From Rhabditophanes sp. KR3021 (Eukaryota; Nematoda; Chromadorea; Rhabditida; Alloionematidae): DNA of 64,000 nt. A program made the translations under genes and the position numbers. Numbering within the stretch: position 1 is the stretch's first letter; every line of letters starts with the position of its first letter. The stretch spans positions 1,612,001 to 1,676,000 of the forward strand of contig CAUJLY010000004.1 in assembly GCA_963281155.1 (NCBI GenBank), read 5' to 3'. The notes below the pieces were generated by a model. That model was not told the origin of the DNA. It saw nothing but the letters and a program-made list of their open reading frames with translations, and searched no databases. Shown here one piece after another: positions 43,823 through 55,576 of the stretch.

Positions 43823-46385
43823 TGGACGAAGACGAGGCGATTGGTTTTTCCGAAGCTTACCTAGACTATACTGGTGTAGGGGGTAATGGAGGTGATCAAG
43901 CTGATTTCAATGCCCGAGGAGTGGCACCAGCTGAATTGAAACTGCACCAGCCTGAGATGCTTAAGCTATTCAATGAAGTTAACATGTTTGACGCTTCTGC
44001 TCCAATGAGTAAGTTTGTTTAATTTAAAATTAAGTTTATCTTAATTTAGATTGGTTTTTGCGAGAGAACAACTTGGACTCAAACGCACTCTGGATCAAAG
44101 CACAATTGGAAGAGAAGATGGAGAAAATGGAAAATCTCCATAAGATTGCGGTTCTAAAGAAAGCTGCCGAAGGTGCTAATATTTCCTTAATTAAACCCGT
44201 CGGACGGAGAACATACTTTGAGAGTGTTGGAAAGGATTTGTTACGATACCCTCCAACTGACAAATCCGAGTGGATGGGAATTGCTGCTGGGGAACATGAT
44301 GATCGCCGCTATATAAGGATGTTCTCGGCTGAAGAAATGAAGAAAAGTGTGCCGATGGACAACTACTCCTTTGAAAAAGAGCCAAAGTACAAGTCGTTTC
44401 TTAAAGCTTACAAAGACTTCCATGAAGCTGAATCGCAGGGTGGTAAACAAGAAAAGAAGGTTCCATCCGGTTCTGCCGAGTTTGTGGAAGGAGAATTAAC
44501 TCAGACACTTAGTGAAAAGTATGGCAAGATTAGGAAATTCGCCGATCTCATCTCAGACCATGCTGGAAATAGGATAGCTCTAAACTGGTTGCATATGTGG
44601 AATCATTGTGTCTTCAAGAAAAAGAACTTTGTCGCTCCAGACCAAGTGTCGTGGAATGAAAGAGGTCTTTACGATTATGAGAAAACTGATCTTATGAGAC
44701 CAAACAAGAAGATTATGGGTATTTTTGGGCCAGTTGGTTGTTGCAAAACGACATTGGCGAAGACGATTACTGCCTTAGCTGGGTACAATTGTATCCACAT
44801 CTCGGTCTCAGAGAATATTGCTGTCGAGGAATTGAAGGTTAAGATTGAGCGGGCTCTGAGTAATACGTCGTTATCTCATTTTTTGGGAAATCGAAGTGAT
44901 GACACTCAAAATGTAGCACCCAAACCAAACTGCATTGTGCTGGATGACATTGACTGCGCAAGTCAGGAAATTCTTAACTATCTCATCAAGCTAACCAAGC
45001 AAACTGGGGACAAGACTCTAAAAAGGCCAATTATCGTGGTTGGATCTAAACTGTTTTCTATGGGGTTCAAGGAATTGAGGAACCATATGGCTGCGGTTAA
45101 ATTGAACACCCCCTTCCAGCAAACTCTGGAGAATAGGTTGCGATACATCTGCATTCAGGAAGATTTCGATGTGGACAAAAAGTATCTCTCTGATTTGATG
45201 AGTGAATGCTACTTTGACATTCGGCGGTGTCTCAACAATCTTTATCTAATTTTTGCTGGGTCCAAACAACATTCCTTCGATACTCATATCGAGACTTCAA
45301 ATGATATGCCGATTTTTGCTATTTGGGACAAAATCTTCTTAATCAACCGCCACTTCACAAGAGAGGGGCAAGTTTGTAGTCTTGAGCAAAGGCATGACAA
45401 TATTGAAAATGTCATTAACTCGAGTGACTATGCTGATCGAATTGTGTTTGGTTTATTCATGAATAAACATATCTGCCCCAATGATTCTCCACATGCAAAC
45501 TACTTGATGATGAAGCAGTTAACAAGTATCCAGTACTTTCAAGACAGTGCTCAAAAAAATCAGCATTATTCGTTGATAAGATACCGCAACGCAATGATTA
45601 CCGGTCTACATTCTCTCTTTGCATTCCGAAAAGCTAGTCAAGGACGAAGATTCAAGTATGACTTTAATGGGCCTTCATTCTTCAAACCATCTTATGAAAC
45701 GACAATGCTATTTCATACTTTTGCTCTCAATCCTGACAACAGAGATTGGAGCACGATGGACTATATGAATGACTTGATGCCTTACTTGTACTGGTTGATC
45801 AATCCTGCTGTCAAGTTGATGACTATCACTTTGTTAGGAGATGATGACTTGAGGAAGATTCAAACTGCCACCAACATTCTGAAGCAGTTAGGAATCAACA
45901 TCAAAGAAGCTAACAGGACGCATGAAACCCAAAACAAAGCCCTCGCTAATCATGATGAAAAGTCAATTTATTATGATCCTGATCCTAGGAAATTAGCCTT
46001 CTTTATCGAAGACCCAATGCTCAAAAGCCGCCTGAGTCCAACAATCAAGACAATGATCCTTCAAAACATGAACATCCTTAAAGTCTTTGCTCTCAATCAA
46101 GATAAAAAGGAGAAGGAAAAGGCCAAATATTCGTATATGTCCTCTGATGCGATGAAAGAAAAAGTCGATGGGATTTCGGGAATGTTCAGTAACAAATTCC
46201 GATTCACCTGGTCTCAACCTGTCAAAAAAGCGAGAGTATGCTTCGGAGATGCAAATGAACCCTTAATCTACGAGTATTGGAATGATGACGATGATGCCAA
46301 TGATGAAAATGAGCAATCTAAACTTGGGGAAAAAATGTCTCCTCAGATGTATCATGATCGTACCATCTTGACAGGTTTCTTTTGA
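43822..46385 (+). CDS. ctf18: CTF18 alternative clamp-loader large subunit
   Basis: Two exons, 43822-44008 and 44050-46385, give 840 aa. The AAA+ core has LSEKYGKIRKFADLISD leading to NRIALNWLHMWNHCVF, as in CHTF18. Walker A is GPVGCCKTT (from residue 289); Walker B is CIVLDDID (around 358-364). The sensor and lid region includes RPIIVVGSKLFS and DIRRCLNNLYLIFAG. Ctf18 replaces RFC1 in a clamp loader with RFC2-5, Dcc1 and Ctf8 that loads PCNA and supports sister-chromatid cohesion and the replication checkpoint. Cys replaces the third Gly of the P-loop; the Lys and Thr are kept. The acidic C-terminus (DDDDANDENEQ) may link to Ctf8/Dcc1. Poly(A) signal at 46700. Confidence 0.88.
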
Positions 46386-47204
46386 GGTGGTAGGTCCTAT
46401 CTGATAACGACACTCGTTTATGCTATACTCATTTGTAGTTGTTATTCATGTATGGTGCAAAAGTGTTCTCACGATCATATATCTCAGCTTATCCTTATAA
46501 TTTGTATTGCCTAAATTATTTAGAACTAATCTACACTCTTTCTTTTATGCGTTTAATAGTGGTCTAAGCAAACTGTACCTTCACTTATTTCTGCTATACC
46601 TCTTTTTCCTCGACTATGTCCTTTGTAAATATATTTTTTTCTATAGATAATTTTGTACACTGTCCTACGGACAAAAAAATATGCCTTTTTAATTAGAACA
46701 ATAAATGTTATCATGTACAGCCAATTTCTTTTTAATTTTATTTATCAAAAACCCACTTGATATAAATGAATTAATCAACTAATACAAGTCAATAGATTAT
46801 GAACCGAATTGAGTATCGCCATCTATATATAATTACTATATCCATATTATTTCTTTATTCATATTTATTATACTCTTTATTACTATATAAATTAATGTGT
46901 AAATACAATAAAGTAGATCGTCTTGCTAGTCTACTTGACTGACATCATAATACTAGAATTGGTCTTCACTTAGTGTGAAGGGCGAGACAAAGAGAGTGAA
47001 GTCAATGCCACCAATGGATTACGTTCAACCGCTAGAAAGATTTTTGTTGTATTTTCAGGAATGGTTGGTCCTCTTCATTCTGACTCCGGAAGTGTTGACA
47101 ATACTCAATCTAAATGCGATGAAGTTATCTCCATTGGAATGTGAAGTGCTGCTATTAAAAATAATATTGATGAATGATCCAACTTGGCCGGACCAGGTGA
47201 AAAC
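46386..47204. other. 3' flanks of ctf18 (+) and scd-2 (-)
   Basis: Convergent 3' region. AATAAA at 46700-46705 serves ctf18. TTTATT copies near 46850-46885 could be minus-strand signals for scd-2. The scd-2 C-terminus may extend into 46960-47200 if a donor at 47213 is used (Ser-rich readings exist), but this is unresolved. Confidence 0.4.
46700..46705 (+). terminator. poly(A) signal of ctf18
   Basis: AATAAA about 315 nt downstream of the ctf18 stop. Confidence 0.45.
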
Positions 47205-50200
47205 TTATTCTTTACCTGAGTTCCAGACCAACTCATCATCCTCACTTATGATAGGACGTCGGGAGCCTGCTGTATTTGGACGTCCTGGATTGATAAAGTT
47301 GTCACGGAGGTAAGCGGCTAAGGCTATTTCGTTGTCTGGTGTTTCTGCTAATGAGTCATTGTCATCTCCCTTTTGGTAGAGGACTGAATCGAAAGTGTTA
47401 ATATAGGCATTTTCAACTGTCCTATACTTGTTTTTTCGGACTAATTCATATGGTAGGAAATTTGCTGTTGGATCAAAGGTGATTTCAGAATCATACTGGT
47501 GACTTGAGTCAATCATTGTTGAAAGCGTTTGAGCTGAATTAGCATTACTTATAAGATCCATACTCTCTAATGTCAAAACTTCTCTTTTAACTCGACTTGA
47601 GGCATTCAATGCTTGCCCAATTTTGAAAGGAGAAATATCAGGAACTGGATATCCTTTCCATGAAGAATCTTCCAGAAGTTTCCCCAAACTAACCTCACAA
47701 TCAGCAAATGTAGGCCGATGATGAGGTAAAGTAGACCAAGTCATCAACATAAGATCAGATGCCAGTTTTGGAATGCATTCCGGCGAATTAAGTCGTTGTC
47801 CTTCTAGTACAAATTGCATCACCTCGTCATTATCTTTGCCAGGATAAGGAGCTAAGCCCAATGAATAAACTTCCCACATCAATACCCCAAATGACCATTG
47901 ATCTGATTGAGATGAAAATACTCCATCTAGAAAAGCCTCTGGTGGCATCCATTTAACTGCAATAATTGAAATAAATATAAATCATTTGTGCTAATAATGT
48001 ATTTATTTGCATATTTAATGTTAAATATAATTTTTTTGAATCTCTGCGAATGATATTATATAGGTTAGCATTTGCGGGACATATTTTTGAATTCCGCGAA
48101 TGTTATTTTCCCTTATTTAATATGGTATTAAACTTAAAGAGACTGTGTATCCACAGTTAGTTGTTTAACACATTCTTCCTTAAAACTTTAATAAGCTGCA
48201 GGCTATTTACGGGTCTATATTAAGATCTAATGTAACGTATATTAACCATTCTTCGCTCAAATGGTTATGAAAGATTTTTTGTTTGTGCACCTATCGAATA
48301 TATTTTAAATTATTAGCCCCTTTTCTATTTTAAATTAATAAAGTCTTTCTTTTTATGTTATTGTAACGTACCGGGTAACATTGCTTTACCTTCTTTCACG
48401 TAATAGTCGGAGATTTTTATATCTCTTGCTAAACCAAAGTCTGCCAATTTAGTTACTCTTCTGCAATTTGATTGTTTTGCCGTAGTTAAGCAATTTCTGG
48501 CAGCAATATCACGATGGATCAGTCTATGTTTTTCGAGATGAGCACATGCACTTGCTATGTCATGACAAATTATATTTAAGTCATACATGTCAATATTCAT
48601 TATACGATCTATGCTTCTTGGGCGACATTCTCTTAAAAAGGTCTTTAAATCACCTCCTTCCATCAGTTCAATAACAATGAAGTTTGCTGTAGGTTCAAAT
48701 ACAACTCCAAGCAGGGAAACAATATTCGGATGAGGATATTTATTCATCAAAGCTGCTTCTCTTTCAAATCCCATTTGACAATCACGTGCCGAATCAAGGG
48801 GCAAAGTCTTGACAGCAACTGTTTGTTGTTCAAGTCCATTTCTTGTGTAAATTGCTTTATAAACTTTTCCAAATGCCCCTTCCCCAATCGAATTCAAGAA
48901 TGCAATTTCCTCAGGTCTAATACGCATCGATTCGGGAGTGTTTTCAATATTAATCATATGATACAAACCATTATTTTCAGCACGCATAATTTGAGTACTA
49001 TTTTCCTTATTTCTGGAAAGGTGTACACAATATTTGTTGACTATAATTTAATATTATGCTGTTTCCTGAATCTTTAAACTTACTTAAGCAATATAATACT
49101 CCAACTGAAGTGATTAACATTACAAGAATAATAATAAACCATACTAATTTAGGATGGTCAGTTAATCCAACCCTATCATTATCACGAGTAAATGTTGTGT
49201 TACATGGTTGACGTTCACCAACAAAAGATCCATCTTCGCAAACACACAGTTGATTAGCTCCTCCATTAGAAAACACAACAAGATGATCTCTTTCAAAAGT
49301 ACAAAGTGCCGATTCACTGCACTCCAAACTACAAGCCGTGATAGTGATGAAGCCACTTCCTTTGTTTTCACCAATATAATTGTAAAATTCTTTATTTTTT
49401 AAAACGTAGCTCAGTCCTCCATTTCCGTAACTACCAGCAGATGTGCTTCCTCCAATATAACCACCACCTCCGCCACCTGAATTAGAACAACTGGCACCTC
49501 CACCACCAACTCCACCTTCTATATTATAATGCATTGTTGATACATTGCAAGAACCACCCGCAGTTCTTCCCTTCGAAATGTATCCATGCCTTGCTGGGCA
49601 AATTTCTTCATTACACATGAATTTACTATAAGCTATCCACCATTATTGTAAATGAAATATTAGCGTAAAAAGATGGCATATTTTTAATTTTCAAATTTTG
49701 TGAAGTAATCAACAAAATTAGGCGTTGATATCAACTAACAAAAGTTATGTTAATATGAATTTGGAAATAATAAGTATCTAAAGTCAACTATTCCACATTT
49801 TTTGTTAAATCTTAATTTTAAAAGCTTTGAATACCTGAGCCACCGTTTCCTGCCTTCCAATTAGGTACAAGTAATGAAGAATTATCATAAGTATCTGGAT
49901 CGAATAATATACCGCCTAAAGCTGTATTGTTAATTAAAACTTGATTTAAAAAGACTTCAGCTATACTTCCACCGCCTCCACCAGCCACAACGATATATTC
50001 GTTGTCATAAAGAACGAAACTAGCCCCACCACCACCAGTTCCAGGTAATTCAGATTTTCCTTGCCACATCTCATTCATTTTGGTATATCTCTGTTCGGCT
50101 TCAGCTTGACTACCAGCACACACTACTTTCAAATACGCTTCGGACATCCCTGGTGGCAAGGTACTTGAAACCGTCTTATTAACATCACAGGGAGATTGTC

Positions 50201-52021
50201 CAATCTCTCCATTGGAAAACTTTAATTGATGTCCTTTTTGAAAGGTATCAAAGTATGTTATACAACCTCCGTTATTCTTGTACCTCTGATTAAGTAACTT
50301 CCCACCAGCTGCTCCACAAACATCTATTTTATATTCCATCGTATGTGGAACTACTAACGTTGGATTCATTTGATCATCTAGTTTAATCAAGCCACCTTTC
50401 TCAAAGTCTTTATGGCTAGCTATAGTAACAGATTGCTTAAGTTGTGGGTTAACCCAATCATTAATTCTCAAAAAACAATTCGGAGACATCGTAAAGTCAT
50501 CGAACCCGAATGAATCATAATGTTCGTATTGAGTAGCTGTACTAATAATCACTTGGTAACTTGAACGAAAGTCGGGGAACTTAATAGAATATTTTCTCCA
50601 TAAGCAGTACCCAGGATTTGTTTCGTGTGGATAAGTGTGGTCAAAGATGGTTACTTTTTCTTTGCCTGAAGCAGAAACTAATTTGATATCTATCGATGGT
50701 ATATTCTTTGCTATATAGCATAAATGAAAATGAATAAAGCAGGTTCCGTAATTCGGCGATAATGTGTCAAAAATACTTGGATGCATCGGTGGGAAGAAAG
50801 GTGAAATCATATTGGTTCTGACTGGGTTTGACAACATTCCTAACCCCATAGAATCATCTTGAGACATGATGGACATAAAATGGCCTGTGTTGTTGTGATG
50901 ACCATAGGTATGATCATGGTGAGCGAAGATTTTTTTGTTATTTGGATACTTTTTGCCAATTAATATAGCACTGGTTAATTGGAAAAGATGGCTATTTTTG
51001 ATTGATTGACTGTTTTGGAAGGGCCTATTGAAATGTTTTTTTACATTTTCTAGTTTCCAGCCTTCGCAGAGATTAGGATCGTCTGATTCAAAGGTGCATC
51101 TGGCTCCAATTGGAATTTCGTTACATTGGTGTAGAAAGTTGTTTTCATCTTCTCCACCTAAAAATATTATTTCAAAGTAAAGTTAATGTTGGCTTACCGT
51201 TGCAATCAACATTCATGTCACAAACCTCACTATACTTAATACACTTGTTCTGGTGTCCTTTGTCGCAAAGATACTTCTTATCATCTTTGCCATCACATGC
51301 ATCTTCTACGTAAATTTCCTCATCACAATTGTTGAGTTTAAGATTGTCAATGTAACAAGAGGTGGTGTCTTTGATGTGGCATTCTATTCTGATGCGAGTA
51401 GGTCTGTTGATGCCTCCGATATGGACAGATTCATTTTTCCATCTCTGAAAGTTTGGATTTGTGGGATGAATGACAAGATGTTCAGAGGGCCTTGTTAGGG
51501 CATCTACATCTTCTTCGGCGTTGACATCCTCTGAAGCGGCAAAATCTTCGTCTGGGAGTCCTTGTGTGGATACAACTATGAAAGCTATTTATTTAATTAA
51601 TTAATAATATTAAATTAGTAATTATTTACCTCCTAAACCCCCAGTTATTTTGTATTCTAAAGAAATTTCACAATTCGGAGAAGCATATTGAAGGTAAGGG
51701 GAAGTGATCATCGCTGGCACTGGTTTTAAATCACTTCTATTGTCATTTGCATTATATCTAAAGAAAGCTATCCTCGATTGACCATTATTTTTCTCAGCTT
51801 GATAACTACTGAATTTATTGAAATCGCCTTTGTAGGCTTCAGCTTCTGGGTTTTCATATTTCCACAAACATTTTGTTATGTTCTCGAAGTCGCAATTTAA
51901 ATCTAAATAAGCAACATAAAAGATTATTTGTTAGAAAAAGAAAAATCCCACCATCTTTAGCCAATAAATTAATTCCCAAAAAAGAAACAATAAATAAAAA
52001 ATAAATCTTAAATTTAGGCAT
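47205..52021 (-). CDS. scd-2: ALK/LTK-family receptor tyrosine kinase (SCD-2-like)
   Basis: Seven exons: 52021-51952, 51902-51630, 51575-51198, 51157-49835, 49632-49084, 49040-48372 and 47956-47205. They join in frame to 1337 aa. Order: signal peptide (MPKFKIYFLFIVSFLGINLL); MAM domain (NCDFENITKCLWKYE); LDL-receptor class A module (CDKGHQNKCIKYSEVCDMNV); second MAM; glycine-rich domain (VVAGGGGG, GGGGGGYIGGSTSAG); one membrane helix (FIIILVMLITSVGVLYCL); kinase with GEGAFGKVYKA, VAVK, HRDIAARN, DFGLARDI and YYVKEGKAMLP. This MAM-LDLa-MAM-Gly-rich layout is specific to ALK. In C. elegans SCD-2 acts in dauer control and sensory integration with the ligand HEN-1. The start is the ATG at 52021. 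The short cytoplasmic tail could be extended by splicing from a donor at 47213. Confidence 0.92.
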
Positions 52022-52583
52022 TAGAACATTGAGCTTCAAGTAAGTATAAATTAGAATCTTGTATCTTATTTGTATAATATGTATAGGAGGTTATTTAGTA
52101 GCCTAACCTTTTGATCAAATTAGCGATTAATGATTGAAGAAAGTATATAAGCAAGTAATTCACTTAGTCAACAACAAATTTATACATATTCCGGGTATAT
52201 TTTGATATCTGTTGGTTAAGCGGCACACAACAGTTGTTCCCGTAGTAATGAGCACCCTTTTTATGATCCACTCTTTTTTAATATACTTAATAGTTACCTC
52301 AAGACAAAGGGAAAGAGTAATGGCTTTTGGTTTTAACTGGACCATTAGAACATTCGATTGTGTCAGAGAATCGCACCAAAATCATTCTTGTCACATTAAG
52401 TTAACTTAAATTCGTCCTAATTATTTTCTACTTTATGTGTACCTTTGCTAGAACAAATTGACCCAAATAATAATATAATTGCGACTTTTTCGAAATATGA
52501 TTTATTTATGTGCTTAGCAATATTTATACTGACTTTTTCTTTTTAGAGAAAGGCGCTTTCACCTTTTTTTAATTTACACTTAT
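52022..52583. other. scd-2 promoter region
   Basis: 560 bp between the scd-2 start and the stop of the upstream minus-strand gene; no motif recognised. Overlapping open frames at 52160-52409 are chance-like. Confidence 0.4.
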
Positions 52584-53057
52584 TTACTTACGAGATTTAA
52601 AAAAACGTTGAGGTATTATAAGGGACTTGTTGTGGCAACTGAATACTTCTTTGTGTGCCGGAATAGAAAGGTAATAAGTTGCCGTTTTCGACAAAAGTTT
52701 CTTGGCGACATTGACCTCCTCAAATTTGACGTCTCCATGAAAGGTAACTGAGGAACAACAGTTTTGCTGGGTTGGATTACAAGACTCGATGATATGAGTA
52801 GTCAAGTTTGATTTAGCAACATCATACTTGGATCCACAGGGAGTTTCGAAGTTTCTTAATCTCGTTAAAGATTCATTAAAATAATCTATTGTCGTGTAGG
52901 TGAAGAAAATTCTTTCTGTTTCATTATTTAAACTACGTCCATACAAAATTTTGTTTGTACTTTTGAGTGCATTTTGTTCGAAAATACAACGGGGTAACGT
53001 ATTAATAGAAACGGCGAAGATAACAAATAAAAAACAAATTTGTATTAATTTCATCAT
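52584..53057 (-). CDS. small secreted orphan protein, 157 aa
   Basis: Single exon from ATG 53057. Signal peptide of about 20 residues (MMKLIQICFLFVIFAVSINT) before LPRCIFEQNA. The mature chain has seven cysteines including a CC pair (QNCCSSV), several N-x-S/T sites (NNETE, FNESL, SNLTT, HNKSL) and a basic C-terminus. No domain is recognised. It lies upstream of scd-2 on the same strand, 560 bp away. A secreted glycoprotein is the safest description. Its closeness to a receptor gene invites, but does not support, a ligand idea. Confidence 0.6.
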   Translation of the reverse strand: MMKLIQICFLFVIFAVSINTLPRCIFEQNALKSTNKILYGRSLNNETERIFFTYTTIDYFNESLTRLRNFETPCGSKYDVAKSNLTTHIIESCNPTQQNCCSSVTFHGDVKFEEVNVAKKLLSKTATYYLSIPAHKEVFSCHNKSLIIPQRFFKSRK

Positions 53058-54986
53058 TTATGTCATCTATATGTGGAAAGAATCTGAAAATTGGAAATAA
53101 ATATTTAAATAATATTAAAGCATCACATTATGGAAGACGTGACGGTAAGAGTGATAAAAATAACTCTACATGACATCAATGGAAGAGATTAGGAAAAGTC
53201 CTAATAAGCTATTTTGTATGTTCTGATGCAGTATAGCTGCTTACTTTATGCAACGTATCTTAGTTAGTTCTGTGAAATGACTTTCGCCCATAAAAGATTA
53301 TATGTGGATTATATCGTACCTTCAAATGAATTAATATAAATATATCATCACATGCCACTACAACAAAACACAATTTGTTTTAAAGATAATGGCATTTTTT
53401 CTGTTATTAAAGAATATTTCCCAAAAGTAACGTGTACTTTTTAAATATCAATTCAAATATTAAATGGCCTTTTTATGCTCAATAAAAAAATAGTGTGAAT
53501 AAAGGTAGTTTGGCATGCTTTGTGGATAACAATCTAAATATATGGAAAGAGCTTTAAAAATAAAGTTTCATTTACGGAAACTGCCTCAAGCTATTGGATG
53601 TCCATTTGGTTTTTATAAGATAAAGGACATTCAATTATGGGTTTGTCAAATAAAAAATATTCAATAATGTTCTTTATTAAATAACGAAAATTCAATCTTC
53701 CATTTTCTTAAATTTAGTTCGAATATCTCATATACACTATTAATTAGGAAAAGTTTATTCATTATTAAGAACATGTATATTGGTTAATTAGAATTATTTT
53801 TGAGACACATAGGTACGTATCATAAAATAAAGGCTAGTGACGGTAGTCTTCCTGGTTTTATGGCAATACAAACAGGTAATATATTTAGAATGTTTAATAA
53901 GCAGCCTCTAAATTTATGTTACCAATTTTGGATGTAGCTGTGGTGTACTAATTTGGGGTGAGCAAAAAGCGTATGCAAAGGAAGGCAGAAAAGCTTAGTA
54001 TGTGAGGGTTCGAGGTAAAGTTTGGGAAACATTTAGTCGTAAAAGACTCGGTTTAGTTTATCTAGGTGATAAAAGTATTTAATGTGTGAGGCAACCGCCC
54101 AACAAAGCAAAGGAAATATCATTTACAAAATTATTTATTAGTTAATATTAAAAAGATATTAATGTAGAATTTAATTTTGCAGCTTATTTGTTGGAACAAA
54201 CTTTGTGTAAAGGCAAAATGGTTAGAGAATATATGGATATAAAATACATCCATCCTTTAATTTTTATTAACTTCATTAGGAGGTGGAAGTTATTTAACTA
54301 AATGTAAAAAAGCCATTTGCCTTTTCATATGTGTAATGCATGTTTTTTAAAAAGTTGTATGAAATGAAGAAAAGGTTTTTCGCTTTTACCAGGTGTTTAT
54401 ACCTTTTTTGAATGAGTTTGTGTGATGATAAAGTTAATTAAGAAATCAATTTCGCTGGCAAAATTAAGAGGTTTAGTAGTTATTTGTTGTGAATACATAT
54501 GCTTTCAAGGAGAGATTAAGGAAGACTTAATGATTTAGCAAGAATTAAACAAAGTAATAATAAAATAGTTTATTAAAAGGCAGATCAGTTTTAGTAGTTA
54601 GTTTAAATAATTTTAAAAAATATCAATTGATGTCCAGAATTATGTTGCTTCGGTGTTACTTTTCCCACCATTGCAGATAAATTTATATCTCTAGAAGTGA
54701 TACCTATTTTCTATAAATAGAAGTATTAAATGTGTAAATGTATTCAACTTACCTTTTATTTCCTCCTATATAACATCAGATGGAAGTCTCGTATATTGAA
54801 TTCCTAAAAAATGAATTAAGTTAATTAATATTTGACATTGTTCCCAAAAGATTGATTTTTTTGTAACTTGTTTCCATCAAAAATATTTTCATACCAGCCA
54901 ATTTACAAAAGCCGTTATTCCAAGAAGCAGACATAAAATCCGCCCAAGATATAACCAAAACCACTACTACACTAGTATCTATACTT
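53058..54986. other. 1.9 kb without a supported gene
   Basis: Promoter side of the secreted orphan and of the Josephin gene. AT-rich; a minus frame at 54821-55162 is antisense to the Josephin exon and is a shadow. Nothing else seen. Confidence 0.4.
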
Positions 54987-55556
54987 ATGACTTCTCTAAA
55001 TTTATACCACGAAAAACAAAGACACCAACTATGTCTTCTCCACACCCTAAATAACCTATTCCAAGGTCCACATTTCACAAAATCAGAATTAGATACCATT
55101 TGCCTTGATTTGCATCCAAATACATACTGGAATGAGCATCGATCACCGCTTGGCCTAGGCAACTATGACATAAATGTACTAATGGTCGCATTAACTAAAT
55201 TTGGGTGTGAAAGTACTTGGTTTAGTAATAAAAGGTAATTTTAGGGTGCATCAATTATGTGTAAATAACTTTTTAGCAATGTTGCTGAAATTGAGCATGA
55301 CAAAGTGTACGGTTACATTTTTAACAAGCCAACCACTGCACTATTTTCTCTAATTAAGGGAAGGCACTGGGTAATTTTAACTATTCCAACTAATTTAATT
55401 CCCTTCTTTGCACAGTTTCCTGTTATCAAAGTTAATGCCCAATTTTACAACATGGACTCAAAACTCGCGAATCCGGTATTAATCTTAAATTTTAATGAAT
55501 TCATAGAAAGTAACGTAAAAGAAGGAAACACTTTACTTTTAATTACTAAAAAATAA
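54987..55556 (+). CDS. Josephin-domain deubiquitinase (JOSD1/2-like)
   Basis: Two exons, 54987-55234 and 55277-55556, give 175 aa, essentially a bare Josephin domain like JOSD1/JOSD2 and without the ataxin-3 ubiquitin-interacting tail. The signature EKQRHQLCLLHTLNNLFQG holds the catalytic Cys16. SPLGLGNYDINVLMVAL is the conserved second block, GRHWVIL carries the catalytic His113, and YNMDSKL the third catalytic position (Asp143; Asn in ataxin-3). It cleaves ubiquitin chains through a cysteine-protease mechanism. Three tandem TAA stops follow, and the last overlaps AATAAA. The gene is tail to tail with the carboxypeptidase. Confidence 0.9.
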
Positions 55557-55557
55557 T

Positions 55558-55563
55558 AATAAA
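55558..55563 (+). terminator. poly(A) signal of the Josephin gene
   Basis: AATAAA overlapping the third of three tandem TAA codons, 2 nt after the functional stop. Confidence 0.55.
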
Positions 55564-55570
55564 AGTGTTG

Positions 55571-55576
55571 TTTATT
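55571..55576 (-). terminator. poly(A) signal of the carboxypeptidase gene
   Basis: AATAAA on the minus strand, sharing its first A with the last base of the SCPEP1-like stop codon. Confidence 0.5.
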
